A DNA stretch of 64,000 nt from Thermoleophilales bacterium (GTDB lineage Bacteria > Actinomycetota > Thermoleophilia > Solirubrobacterales > 70-9): the NCBI GenBank assembly GCA_020636955.1, contig JACJWY010000005.1, positions 108,433 through 172,432 of the forward strand, written 5' to 3'. Under the pieces are notes generated by a model. The model was not told the origin of the DNA. It saw only the letters and a program-made list of their open reading frames with translations, and ran no database searches. The stretch's first letter is position 1; every line of letters starts with the position of its first letter. Positions 42,385 to 51,066 of this stretch are shown in pieces. Both the position numbers and the translations under genes were made by a program.

Positions 42385-43623
42385 ATGCTTCAGCCGGGGA
42401 ACTCAGTCGAAAGTCGCTCGCGCCTGCTTCAGATCGTCGGGATCTGCGCCGCGCTCGCCTTGTGCGCCGCCATATTCGCGGTGACGGCTCCGCCTGCCCG
42501 CTCGGCTGATCCTTACACGGTCGAGTCCGACGTTCCCTACGGTCCGGCCAACGATCAGCCCGGCTCGAACCTGCTGGACATCTACGTACCGAAGCGGGAT
42601 TCGGCCCGGCCGCGGCCGGTATTCGTCTGGATTCACGGTGGCGGCTGGTTTACCGGTGACAAGGTCAGCTCCACCATGCGGTACAAGGCAAAGGCCCTGG
42701 TCAATGCGGGTTTCGTCTTCGTCTCCATCAACTACCGGCTCTCACCGGACCTCGCCGGCCCCAGGGCGCTTTCGAGGAATCGGCTCCGCTATCCGACCCA
42801 TTATCTGGACGCAGCCCGGGCGCTGGGCTGGGTCAACCGGAACATCGCCGAATACGGCGGCAACCCGGAGCGGCTGGTGATCGGTGGCGACTCCGCCGGA
42901 GGCCAGATCTCGTCTTTGCTTGCCACCAAACCGGCATTTCTGAAGGCGAGAGGAGTGTCGACCGGCCAGATCAAGGGTGTACTCGCCCTTGACGCAGTGG
43001 GGTATGACGTTCCCCGGATGATGACCCCGGCCTATCGGAGGATCAACGCGGGCTTCCAGCGGATGATGTTCAACGCCTTCGGTACCCCGGCCGAAGAGAG
43101 AAGGTCCCCGCATTGGGCGTCGGCGTCACCGATCAACTTTGCCGACCGCTCGGATCCGCCGATCTTCTTCGTCGTGCCGACCACGGCACCGGACCGCTGG
43201 GTCGATGCCCACAAGATGGCCGCCCGGCTGGGTCAGCGACTCGGGCTGGTTTCCCATCGGGTCAGAACCCAGCATGCGGGCGTGGTTCCGCTGCTCGGAA
43301 ATCCGCATGGCGACATGGGGGTGACCGCACCCTTGATGCGATTCGCCAGGGCCGCCGTGGACCCGGTCAGGTACAGGCCGGTCATCAGGGGAAGCCGAGT
43401 GGTTCGGGCCACCGGTGAATCGAAACTCGGCAAGATCCGGCTGCGGATCACTTCCGAGCCGCGTGCGCGGCAGCTCACCTGTCGGATTGACCGTGGTCGA
43501 GAAACGCTTTGCCCGCGGTTCTGGCGGCTTGACCCGGGCCTCCATACCTTGCGCGTGAACGCCTACGGATACACCGGCCGGTCCTACGGCAGGTCGGTTG
43601 TAAAGCTGAGAGTCACCCGATGA
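42385..43623 (+). CDS. Secreted alpha/beta-hydrolase (carboxylesterase) with C-terminal basic domain
   Basis: 412 residues with a signal peptide (ICAALALCAAIFAVTAPPARS). Esterase motifs are HGGGW (84-88, oxyanion hole) and the nucleophile elbow GGDSAGG (S170), with the His likely in HAGVVPLLGNPHGD. After about residue 320 there is a beta-rich domain with CRIDRGRETLC and LDPGLHTLRVNAYG. It is the first of three secreted proteins in a row; the next gene overlaps by ATGA. Confidence 0.85.
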   Translation: MLQPGNSVESRSRLLQIVGICAALALCAAIFAVTAPPARSADPYTVESDVPYGPANDQPGSNLLDIYVPKRDSARPRPVFVWIHGGGWFTGDKVSSTMRYKAKALVNAGFVFVSINYRLSPDLAGPRALSRNRLRYPTHYLDAARALGWVNRNIAEYGGNPERLVIGGDSAGGQISSLLATKPAFLKARGVSTGQIKGVLALDAVGYDVPRMMTPAYRRINAGFQRMMFNAFGTPAEERRSPHWASASPINFADRSDPPIFFVVPTTAPDRWVDAHKMAARLGQRLGLVSHRVRTQHAGVVPLLGNPHGDMGVTAPLMRFARAAVDPVRYRPVIRGSRVVRATGESKLGKIRLRITSEPRARQLTCRIDRGRETLCPRFWRLDPGLHTLRVNAYGYTGRSYGRSVVKLRVTR

Positions 43624-44489
43624 GAAAGGCCACATTCCGTGCCCTGATCGTGGCCTGCTTCGTTTTCGGCCTGTCGGCGATCGGGGCCACCTCTCCGGTT
43701 TCGGCGAGGACCTACGTGCCTTCGTTCGCCACGGTGAAGAAGGACAAGGGGCCGGTGTTCCGTCAGGGCTGCCTGGTTTTCACGCAGCGGGTCACTTCGC
43801 CTCCATGCCATTACGGTGAGGTTGGCTCAAAGAAGAAGTTCACGGTCCTGGGTGATTCACATGCTCTTCAGTGGACGCCGGCGCTGATCGACATTGCGAA
43901 GGATCGCGGCTGGGAGATGACCGCGTTGCTCAGAAAGAACTGCACCGCCGCCCAGGTGAACGTGAGTCCGGTATGCAACCGCTGGCGTCACAACGCGCTG
44001 AAGCGGATCCGGGTCGAACGGCCGAAGATGGTCATAGTGGCCAGCAACACGGCCGAAAACACTTTCGTGGTGCAGAACGGCAAGCGTCTGAGCCGGGCGG
44101 CGAGCGAGCCGATCTTTCGTGCGGGCATGTACAAGACCCTGCTCATGTTGCGCAAGTGGGGCATCAAGGTGACCCTGATCCGGGACCTTCCGATGTCAAG
44201 GGATTTCCTGCCCCCGGTCTGCGTTTCGCAGAACCGGAATCATCCCGGGCGCTGCGCCTTTCCGGCCCTGCGTCCGCTTTCCGAGGCATATGACTTCGCT
44301 GCCGCAAAGCGTCTGAAGGCGGTGCACATAATCGATCCGCTGCCCAAGGTCTGTCCGGGAGGCAGGATGTGCCGGGCAGTCCACGGCAATGTGCTCAAGT
44401 ATCGGGATCGGGGGCACCTCAGCGCCACTTTCTGTCGACTCCTCACTGGTTGGCTTGCCCGGCGCATTCCGGACCCATTCGTGCGCTGA
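43620..44489 (+). CDS. Secreted SGNH-domain protein
   Basis: 289 residues, signal peptide (ALIVACFVFGLSAIGATSPV). FTVLGDSHALQWTPAL places the nucleophile at S80, and YRDRGHLSATF near the C-terminus gives the D/H pair of the SGNH fold; this matches the SGNH domain found at the end of OafA-type acyltransferases. Such domains add or remove acyl groups on surface sugars. It is coupled to the esterase upstream by a 4-bp overlap and probably acts on the same polymer (inference). Confidence 0.82.
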   Translation: MRKATFRALIVACFVFGLSAIGATSPVSARTYVPSFATVKKDKGPVFRQGCLVFTQRVTSPPCHYGEVGSKKKFTVLGDSHALQWTPALIDIAKDRGWEMTALLRKNCTAAQVNVSPVCNRWRHNALKRIRVERPKMVIVASNTAENTFVVQNGKRLSRAASEPIFRAGMYKTLLMLRKWGIKVTLIRDLPMSRDFLPPVCVSQNRNHPGRCAFPALRPLSEAYDFAAAKRLKAVHIIDPLPKVCPGGRMCRAVHGNVLKYRDRGHLSATFCRLLTGWLARRIPDPFVR

Positions 44490-44526
44490 GCGCGCATCCC
44501 GGGGGATGAAAGGGGGTTTCAGAGAC

Positions 44527-45825
44527 ATGAACCGCCCGACCCCGGTGTCTGTATGCCTCGCCCTCGCGTTGCTGCTGGCCTGCGCGACGTCGATCGCCAC
44601 TCGTCCCGCCTCTGCCGCGGAACCCGCCCGGGCGATCCTCGACCTGGACTACAACCTCGACGAGATCGGACCACCGGAGCTCTGGCAGAACAGCCTTGAC
44701 CTCTATCTGCCGGCGACATCCGGCCAGGCCGACCGGAATCTGAAACCGGTCGTCATTTACGTACACGGCGGCGGTCTCATGGTCGGCGACAAGTCAAACC
44801 GGATGCCGGACAAGGTGAACCTCGTCAACGGGCTGGGCTACATCTTCGCCAGCGTCAACTACCGGCTTTCGCCGGACATAACCGACGGGGACCTGAGTGA
44901 TGCGTTCGCACCGGGCCGGATCCGCGCCCCCGATCACATTTCGGATGTCGCCGAGGCGATCGCCTGGATTTCCCGGAACATCCGCGGCTACGGCGGCGAC
45001 CCGGACCGACTGATCCTGATCGGTCATTCGTCGGGTGGCCAAATGGTCAATCTGGCCGGGACAGACCCTTCCTGGCTCAGGGGACGATGGATGTCGCCCG
45101 ACCAGCTCCTGGGCGTGGTCTCGCTCGACTCGGACACCTTCGATGTGCGTTCAGAGGCCGATCCGGATACTTCAACGGCCAGCCCTTCCCGACGAATTTC
45201 CTTCTGGCAGGTATTCGGCACGCCGTCCGAGGAGGCGGCCGACCCGCACTGGGATTCGCAGTCTCCGCTGCTCTTCGCCGACCCTTCGGACCCGCCTTTC
45301 CTCTTCGTCACCCAGAGCGCCCGCCCGGTGCGGGTTGCCAATGCCGGCGAGATGGCGAACCGGCTGGGGCAGGATCCCTCGACCACGGTGGTCGGAGTTC
45401 CCTACGACCACGAAGGGATAAACACGGAACTCGGCTCGCCCGGCGACTCATCCGTCGAAACCGCAAGGGTCAGCCGGTTCGTGCAGGACCTGGTGCAATC
45501 GGCGGCTCCGGCGGGCGTGAAGATTGTCCGTCGGCCGGCAAGTAAGGTGGTCACTCTGGTCAGGCGTCGAGCGACCCGGAAGGCGACGAAAAGGGCGAAG
45601 AACAAGGTTCGCCGGAAGGTGAGCTTCGCCTTCAGGGGGACGGGCCGGGCCAGCGGTGTCCAGTGCCGGATCGACCGGACCGGGTTCAGCCCCTGCCGCA
45701 GCCCGAAGAGCTATCGACTCGGGCCGGGCTCACACACATTCAGGGTGCGGGCCCGCTATCCGAGCGGAAGGCCGGGCAACGAGCGGAGAGTCATTTTCCG
45801 CATCGTCGCCCGGGTTCGCAAGTAA
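44527..45825 (+). CDS. Secreted alpha/beta-hydrolase (carboxylesterase), paralogue of 42385
   Basis: 432 residues from ATG at 44527 with AAAGGGGG upstream. Signal peptide (LALALLLACATSIATRPASA), HGGG at 80-83, NYRLSPD, nucleophile elbow GHSSGG (S168) and His in PYDHEGIN. The C-terminal domain repeats the pattern of the first esterase (VQCRIDRTGFSPC, LGPGSHTFRVRARYPSG). The two esterases and the SGNH protein form one probable operon. Confidence 0.85.
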   Translation: MNRPTPVSVCLALALLLACATSIATRPASAAEPARAILDLDYNLDEIGPPELWQNSLDLYLPATSGQADRNLKPVVIYVHGGGLMVGDKSNRMPDKVNLVNGLGYIFASVNYRLSPDITDGDLSDAFAPGRIRAPDHISDVAEAIAWISRNIRGYGGDPDRLILIGHSSGGQMVNLAGTDPSWLRGRWMSPDQLLGVVSLDSDTFDVRSEADPDTSTASPSRRISFWQVFGTPSEEAADPHWDSQSPLLFADPSDPPFLFVTQSARPVRVANAGEMANRLGQDPSTTVVGVPYDHEGINTELGSPGDSSVETARVSRFVQDLVQSAAPAGVKIVRRPASKVVTLVRRRATRKATKRAKNKVRRKVSFAFRGTGRASGVQCRIDRTGFSPCRSPKSYRLGPGSHTFRVRARYPSGRPGNERRVIFRIVARVRK

Positions 45826-45828
45826 CTG

Positions 45829-46878
45829 CTAGAGGCCGTAGGCCTCGGCCAGTTCCGGATCCTTCTGGGCCAGCATCTCGGCCAGTTCAACCATCACCTT
45901 GCATTGCTTCCAGGTGGCGTCATCCTGCATCTTGCCGTCGATCATGTGGACTCCGCGGCCGTCCGGGATCGCTTCGATCACCTTCTTGGCAAAGATGACC
46001 TCGTCGACCGGCGGCGAGAAGACCTTCTTGGCGACCGCGATCTGTGCGGGGTGGAGCGACCAGGCGCCGACGCAGCCGAGCAGGAAGGCCGAGCGGAACT
46101 GGGTCTCGCATCCGTCCAGGTCCTTGATGTCGCCGAAGGGGCCGTAGAAGGGCAGGATGTCGTTCGCGGTGCAGGCGTCGACCATGCGGGCGATCGAGTA
46201 ATGCCAGGGATCCTGCTGGGCGGTGACCCGCGCAGCCTCCGGATTGTCGGCGTCCGGATCTTCCATCGAGCGGTAGCCGGGGTGGCCGCCACCGACCCGG
46301 GTGGTCTTCATGCGGCGCGAGGCGGCGAGGTCGGCCGGACCGAAGCTCATGCCCTGCATGCGCGGGCTGGCGGCGGCGATGTCCTCGACGTTGGTCACAC
46401 CCTGGGCGGTCTCGAGGATCGCGTGGATCAGGATCGGCCGGGTCACGTCACCCTTGGCTTCGAGCTGGGCCAGCAGCTGATCCACGTAGTGGATGTCCCA
46501 GGGACCTTCGACCTTCGGCACCATGATCACGTCGATGCTGTTGCCGACTTCGGTGACCAGGGTGGTCAGGTCATCCAGCACCCAGGGGCTCTCCAGCGAG
46601 TTGATCCTGGTCCAGAGCGGGGTGCCGCCGAGATCGGCTTCCTTGGCCACCTTGACCAGGCCGGCCCGGGCGGCTTCCTTGTTGTCGACCGGGACCGCGT
46701 CCTCGAGGTTGCCGAGGAGGATGTCGGCCTGCTTTGCCATGTCCGGCACCTTGGCCGCCATCTTTTCGTTCGAGGCGTCGAAGAAGTGGATCATCCGCGA
46801 GGGGCCGAATGGGACCTCGGTGATCGGATCGGGAGCACCGATCGCCTTGGGCTTGAAGAAGTTCCGGGGGTTGCGCAA
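45829..46878 (-). CDS. HpcH/HpaI-type CoA-ester lyase (malyl-/methylmalyl-CoA lyase-like)
   Basis: 349 residues from TTG at 46878, chosen because AAGGAG lies 5 bp upstream and the product starts LRNPRNFFKPKAIGAPD. TIM-barrel CitE motifs: ADILLGNLEDAV, TPLWTRINSL, VIMVPKVEGP, AILETAQGV and MSFGPADLAA. Its place beside an acyl-CoA dehydrogenase, MaoC hydratase, meaA and ccr is the order of the Streptomyces ethylmalonyl-CoA cluster (SCO6469-6473), so cleavage of methylmalyl-CoA to glyoxylate and propionyl-CoA is the best guess. Confidence 0.85.
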   Translation of the reverse strand: MRNPRNFFKPKAIGAPDPITEVPFGPSRMIHFFDASNEKMAAKVPDMAKQADILLGNLEDAVPVDNKEAARAGLVKVAKEADLGGTPLWTRINSLESPWVLDDLTTLVTEVGNSIDVIMVPKVEGPWDIHYVDQLLAQLEAKGDVTRPILIHAILETAQGVTNVEDIAAASPRMQGMSFGPADLAASRRMKTTRVGGGHPGYRSMEDPDADNPEAARVTAQQDPWHYSIARMVDACTANDILPFYGPFGDIKDLDGCETQFRSAFLLGCVGAWSLHPAQIAVAKKVFSPPVDEVIFAKKVIEAIPDGRGVHMIDGKMQDDATWKQCKVMVELAEMLAQKDPELAEAYGL

Positions 46879-47014
46879 GGTTCTCCTTGAGGGTTGTTGA
46901 GAGAAGTACTGACCGGCGCCGAAAAGCGACATCAGCGCCACCGGAAAGCGTATAGGGATCAGCGATGAGGCGACTTTCAACCGGGAAATCCCGGTATCCT
47001 TGGAGGTCCCTTTT

Positions 47015-47040
47015 GCCCGCGCTCTCCGCGGGCCTTTTTC
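47015..47040 (+). terminator. Terminator-like hairpin in the leader of the acyl-CoA dehydrogenase gene
   Basis: GCCCGC (47015-47020) and GCGGGC (47028-47033) form a stem followed by CTTTTTC, 53 bp before the dehydrogenase ATG. A second small hairpin CCGGG-AAAT-CCCGG (46981-46994) precedes it. A terminator placed between promoter and start suggests attenuation or a short RNA. Alternatively the promoter lies downstream. Confidence 0.5.
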
Positions 47041-47092
47041 CGCGCTACACCGCGCTTCTTCAAGTCTGCGCCACCAACACCCAAGAGGAGCC

Positions 47093-48295
47093 ATGTCCAG
47101 CTACCAGGAGATCACCGAGGACCAGAAGGACATCACCGAGATGGTCCGCCAGTTCGTGGACGAGCAGATCATCCCGAACGCCGAGCACTACGACCACGAG
47201 GACGAGTTCCCGGAGCCGATCGTCGAGCAGATGAAGGAGCTCGGCCTCTTCGGCGTCACGATCCCCGAGGAGTACGGGGGGATGGGGCTCGATCTGACGA
47301 CCTACACGATGATCGTCGAGGAGCTCTCCCGCGGCTGGATCTCGATCTCGGGCGTCGTCAATACCCACTTCATCGGCTCCTACCTGCTGATGAAGTTCGG
47401 CACCGACGAGCAGAAGGACTACTTCCTGCCGAAGATGGCGACGGGCGAGATCCGCGCCGCCTTCTCGCTCTCGGAGCCGGAGGTCGGCTCCGACGTCCAG
47501 GGCATCAAGGCGTCCGCCAAGCGGGACGACGACGGCAACTGGATCCTCGACGGCCAGAAGATGTGGGTCACCAACGGCCTCCGCTCCGGCGTCGTCTTCG
47601 CCCTGATGAAGACCGACAAGGACGCCGATCCGCCGCACACCGGCATGACCTGCTTCATCACCGAGAAGGTTCCCGGTGAGCACAAGAACACGGGCGAGTA
47701 CGAGGGTCTCGAGGTGCCGCCGCAGATCAAGAAGATGGGCTACAAGGGCGTCGAGTCCACCGAGCTCGTCTACAGCGGCTACAAGTGCGCCCCCGACCGC
47801 ATCCTCGGCGGCGAGGAGGCCGGGCTCGGTAAGGGCTTCGCGCAGATGATGGACGCGCTCGAGGTCGGCCGCGTCAATGTCGCCGCCCGCGGCGTCGGCA
47901 TCGCCCAGCGCGCCCTCGAGCTCGCGCTCCGCTACTCGCAGGAGCGCAAGACGTTCGGCAAGCCGATCGCCCAGCACCAGGCCATCCAGTTCAAGCTCGC
48001 CGACATGGCGACGAAGATCGAGGCGGCGCGACTGGTCACGCTGAAGGCGGCCCGGATGAAGGATGCGGGCCAGCGCTCGGATCTGGAGGCCGGCATGGCC
48101 AAGCTGCTCGCGTCGGAGACGGGTAAGGAGTGCGTCGAGCAGTCCTTCCGGATCCACGGCGGCTACGGCTACTCGAAGGAGTATGAGATCGAGCGCCTCT
48201 ACCGGGATGCACCGCTGCTGCTGATCGGCGAGGGAACCTCCGAGATCCAGCGCATGGTGATCGGCAAGAAGCTGCTCCAGCGCCACAAGATCTGA
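47093..48295 (+). CDS. Acyl-CoA dehydrogenase, candidate methylsuccinyl-CoA dehydrogenase
   Basis: 400 residues from ATG at 47093 (AAGAGGAGCC upstream). ACAD motifs: LGLFGVTIPEEYGGMGL, AAFSLSEPEVGSD, WVTNG and the C-terminal HGGYGYSKEYEIERLYRD with catalytic Glu region GEGTSEIQR. It oxidises an acyl-CoA to the enoyl-CoA. Its divergent position to the lyase and the MaoC gene downstream match the ethylmalonyl-CoA cluster, in which this enzyme makes mesaconyl-CoA (inference). Codon use is extremely G/C-ending. Confidence 0.9.
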   Translation: MSSYQEITEDQKDITEMVRQFVDEQIIPNAEHYDHEDEFPEPIVEQMKELGLFGVTIPEEYGGMGLDLTTYTMIVEELSRGWISISGVVNTHFIGSYLLMKFGTDEQKDYFLPKMATGEIRAAFSLSEPEVGSDVQGIKASAKRDDDGNWILDGQKMWVTNGLRSGVVFALMKTDKDADPPHTGMTCFITEKVPGEHKNTGEYEGLEVPPQIKKMGYKGVESTELVYSGYKCAPDRILGGEEAGLGKGFAQMMDALEVGRVNVAARGVGIAQRALELALRYSQERKTFGKPIAQHQAIQFKLADMATKIEAARLVTLKAARMKDAGQRSDLEAGMAKLLASETGKECVEQSFRIHGGYGYSKEYEIERLYRDAPLLLIGEGTSEIQRMVIGKKLLQRHKI

Positions 48296-48355
48296 GAATC
48301 AACCAAAAGGGCCCCGGCTTACCGTCAGGGTCCTTTCCATGTAGACACCCTTGCA

Positions 48356-48721
48356 ATGGCCTCCACAGCGCAGATGATCGAGTCAGCAGTCACCCACCTC
48401 CAGGAGGAGGTGCCGGCCTTGAAAAAGCTGAAGCTCGTCTTCGGTCTCGACCTCCGCGCCAAGGGGGACATGCAGACCTACCGGGTCGAGTTGCCCGGGC
48501 CAAAGGTGAGCAAGGGTAGAGGAGAGGACGAACGCTGCCGGGTCGAGATCGATCGACAGCAGTTCAATCAGCTGGCCGACGAGAAGAGCACGATCGGTTC
48601 CTATCGTCGGGCCGCCGAAACAGGTCACATCCGGTTCGAGGGAGATTCGAATGTGGCAAAGCTGGTCATTCGCGTCATCGAGGCGCATGAGCAGCGGGCG
48701 AAGCTGAAGAAAGTCCACTGA
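48356..48721 (+). CDS. Conserved hypothetical protein, possibly SCP2-like
   Basis: 121 residues, basic, no signal peptide. The pattern LKLVFGLDLRAKGDMQTYRV, RCRVEIDRQQFNQLAD and GHIRFEGDSNVAKLVIRVIE is loosely like a sterol-carrier (SCP2) domain, with an acceptor strand and a final helix, but I do not recognise the family. It lies between the acyl-CoA dehydrogenase and MaoC genes on the same strand, so it may belong to that CoA-ester pathway. Confidence 0.65.
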   Translation: MASTAQMIESAVTHLQEEVPALKKLKLVFGLDLRAKGDMQTYRVELPGPKVSKGRGEDERCRVEIDRQQFNQLADEKSTIGSYRRAAETGHIRFEGDSNVAKLVIRVIEAHEQRAKLKKVH

Positions 48722-48765
48722 ACACTGACTGCTTAAGTCACCTAACAAGGAAACCCAACCAGATA

Positions 48766-49296
48766 ATGAGCGAAGAAAACAACGATTTCACCACCGACCA
48801 GGCCATCCGCGAGGAGTCCGGCTCGCACCCCTATGGCCGTTACCTCGAGGAGTTCGAGGTCGGTGCGACCTACAAGCACATGCCGGCCAAGACGGTCACC
48901 GAATACGACGACCATCTCTTTTGCCTGCTGACCATGAACCATCACCCGCTGCACATCAATGACGTTCACGCCAACGCCTCGCAGCAGGGTCGTAATGTGG
49001 TGGTCGGCCCGCTGGTCTACTCGCTGGCCGTCGGCATGTCGGTATCCGACTTCTCCGGCAAGGCGATCGCCAACCTGGCAACGGACGAACTTGCCCATCC
49101 GGCCCCGGTTTTCCACGGTGACACCCTCTTCTGCGAATCCGAGGTTCTCGAGGTCCGTGAATCAAAGAGCAAGCTCGATCGCGGCCTGGTCAAGGTCCAG
49201 ACCCGGGTCTTCAACCAGGACGGCGTTCTCGTCTGTCATTTCAAGCGCACCGCGCTGATCCCCCGCAAGGTCCACGGAACCCCCGAAGAGGGCTAG
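48766..49296 (+). CDS. MaoC-family hydratase, candidate mesaconyl-CoA hydratase
   Basis: 176 residues. Hot-dog fold with the MaoC motif: EEFEVGATYKHMPAKTVTEY, the catalytic NHHPLHIND (Asp/His style), GRNVVVGPLVYSLAVGMSV and HPAPVFHGDTLFCESEVLEV. It hydrates an enoyl-CoA; in this gene order the likely substrate is mesaconyl-CoA, giving methylmalyl-CoA for the lyase at 45829. A strong terminator follows. Confidence 0.87.
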   Translation: MSEENNDFTTDQAIREESGSHPYGRYLEEFEVGATYKHMPAKTVTEYDDHLFCLLTMNHHPLHINDVHANASQQGRNVVVGPLVYSLAVGMSVSDFSGKAIANLATDELAHPAPVFHGDTLFCESEVLEVRESKSKLDRGLVKVQTRVFNQDGVLVCHFKRTALIPRKVHGTPEEG

Positions 49297-49324
49297 CTCT
49301 GGCATCCACCCGCTGAAGTCATTT

Positions 49325-49358
49325 GACTACCCACCAGTTTTGGTGGGTAGTCTTTTTT
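49325..49358 (+). terminator. Rho-independent terminator after the MaoC gene
   Basis: Perfect 12-bp stem GACTACCCACCA / TGGTGGGTAGTC with GTTT loop, followed by TTTTTT. It ends directly at the ATG of the next small gene. Confidence 0.92.
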
Positions 49359-49359
49359 C

Positions 49360-49599
49360 ATGGACTTCAAGAAGTTGGGCCAGCAGGTTGGGCAGCTCAA
49401 AAAGCAGGCCGAGGACAAGCTCGGTGACCGGGCTGAGCCCGAGAACCTGAAGCGAGACGCGAAGGAATTACGCGAGATCCTCGCCGGAGACGGTTCGCTC
49501 GCCGAGAAGGCCAAACAGGCCAAGGAAGAAGTAATCGACCGCGACAAGTCGGCCGACCCAGGCGAAAGCAGCGAGCCAGATCCCAGGCCCGGGGACTAA
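49360..49599 (+). CDS. Small acidic/charged helical protein, unknown function
   Basis: 79 residues: MDFKKLGQQVGQLKKQAEDK and LREILAGDGSLAEKAKQAKE form charged amphipathic helices, then a Pro/Asp/Ser tail. It resembles small antitoxin-like or CsbD-type stress proteins common in actinobacteria, but is not identified. The ATG lies 2 bp after a terminator T-run with no ribosome site, so translation may be leaderless or start elsewhere. Confidence 0.55.
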   Translation: MDFKKLGQQVGQLKKQAEDKLGDRAEPENLKRDAKELREILAGDGSLAEKAKQAKEEVIDRDKSADPGESSEPDPRPGD

Positions 49600-49659
49600 G
49601 GACAGCAAGGCTAGGTTCAAATCACCGGTGCTATATCCCGGTGAATTGAACCGAGGGGA

Positions 49660-50223
49660 CTAGTGAGTGTCTCCGGAAGCGTGGGCCGGGGGGCGGGACT
49701 CCTCGGCCAGTGAAGTGATTTCGATCGTGCCACGGGCTGCGCCGGTGAGCACTTCACTGGCCTCTTCCGGATTTCGCGCATAGAGCTCGACCAGCAGGTG
49801 AACCGCGATCTCGTCTTCATGGTGCTTGTGGAAACGGACATGGGTGAAGAACTCGCGGGTACCGGCGTCACCGAACGCCCCGTAGGTGAGTGATTCCACC
49901 GCTTCCGGGCCGGCGCAGGCTTCGACCTGGTCCGCGCTCACGGTGACCGTGCATGAGGCGACCCAGGGGGTGCCCGCCACCATCCGTTCCCAGCGATCCT
50001 CGATCGGGACCACCCGGTCGCGTTCGAAGGTCAGATGTGGCTGATCATGCATGCAGTCGAGGCAGGAGACGACCGATTCCTGGATCTCGTCGCTGCCCTC
50101 GGTCGGGATTCCGGTTTCCGGATCGATCGGACGGATCGCGTCGAAGTGGACTTGAACCTCAAGGTTGCGGGACCAGCAGCGGTAGCACCTCAGCCAGGAA
50201 GAAATGCGGGAATCCATGCTCAT
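49660..50223 (-). CDS. Conserved hypothetical protein with two CxxC pairs
   Basis: 187 residues. CYRC (13-16) and CLDC (54-57) could hold a zinc ion. A long beta/alpha part follows with VRFHKHHEDEIAVHLLVELY, a His/acid cluster. No signal peptide is visible. The family is not recognised. It lies at the 3' end of the minus-strand DsbA/VKOR set with a 49-bp gap. Confidence 0.65.
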   Translation of the reverse strand: MSMDSRISSWLRCYRCWSRNLEVQVHFDAIRPIDPETGIPTEGSDEIQESVVSCLDCMHDQPHLTFERDRVVPIEDRWERMVAGTPWVASCTVTVSADQVEACAGPEAVESLTYGAFGDAGTREFFTHVRFHKHHEDEIAVHLLVELYARNPEEASEVLTGAARGTIEITSLAEESRPPAHASGDTH

Positions 50224-50272
50224 ATCTTTGCGCCTCGGCGACCTCGGCGACGGATGCGGCTTTTTGTGTGGC

Positions 50273-51052
50273 TCAGCTGCCGGACTGTGCCTTGTCGATC
50301 GCCTTGGCTATCTCATCGGCCGCCGCGGTCGAACTGCTGGTCTGAACCGGCTGGATATCACCGTTGCCGACCTGGATCGCGAACGAAGGCGTGCCGCTGA
50401 AGCCGAGGTTGGTCGCCTGCGCGTCGGTCTCCTCGACCTGCTTGGCGATTGCCGCGGACTCCCGGTCCTTGTTCCACTGATCAATGTCCGGGACACCGGC
50501 GTCATTGGCGATGTCGGTCAGGAAATCATCTGTCACGTAACCGGAGTTCTCGAGACCCTGGTTGGCGTAGAAGTTTTCGATGTACTCCCAGTAGCGGTTC
50601 TGTTCCGCCGCAGCAAGGGCAGCTTTGGCGGCGAGCGCGGAATCCGGGCCGAGAATTGCCCACTGCTTGAAGTCCCACTTGGCCTTGCCCGGACGGACGA
50701 TGTTGTTGATGATGTCCGGGGTGGCGTCCTTCGAGTACTGATCACAGATCGGGCACTGCAGATCACCGAACTCGTAAAGGGTGATCTTGCTGTCGGGCTT
50801 GCCGAGGGTGGTGCCGTTCTGCGGAATGCCGGCCAGCAGCTTGTCGATGTCTGCCGACCCCTGGTTGTCGTCGCTGCCGCCACCTGAACTGATTGCGACC
50901 ACCGCGACGACCACGCCGACCACGACCAGAAAGGCCGCGATGCCGAGGATCTTGATGAGGTTTTGTCGCTTGTCCGCGCTCTGCGAGGCCTGCTCTGCCT
51001 GCATGCGCTTCTCGCGGAGTTCTTTTCTCTTCTGCTGCGATGGGGTCGCCAT
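50273..51052 (-). CDS. DsbA-family thiol oxidoreductase, membrane-anchored
   Basis: 259 residues: basic N-terminal coiled segment, one membrane anchor (ILGIAAFLVVVGVVVAVVAI), then a thioredoxin fold with CPIC in YEFGDLQCPICDQYSKDA and the cis-Pro loop FSGTPSFAIQVG. DsbA proteins oxidise exported proteins, and VKOR re-oxidises them. Two VKOR genes lie directly upstream on the same strand (14-bp gap), so this is a complete disulfide-forming unit. Confidence 0.92.
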   Translation of the reverse strand: MATPSQQKRKELREKRMQAEQASQSADKRQNLIKILGIAAFLVVVGVVVAVVAISSGGGSDDNQGSADIDKLLAGIPQNGTTLGKPDSKITLYEFGDLQCPICDQYSKDATPDIINNIVRPGKAKWDFKQWAILGPDSALAAKAALAAAEQNRYWEYIENFYANQGLENSGYVTDDFLTDIANDAGVPDIDQWNKDRESAAIAKQVEETDAQATNLGFSGTPSFAIQVGNGDIQPVQTSSSTAAADEIAKAIDKAQSGS

Positions 51053-51066
51053 TGGCGGGGATGCTA

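Noticed and set aside
48300..48345. Terminator after the acyl-CoA dehydrogenase gene
   Set aside because: AAAGG...CCTTT pairing is interrupted and the loop is long; too weak to claim.
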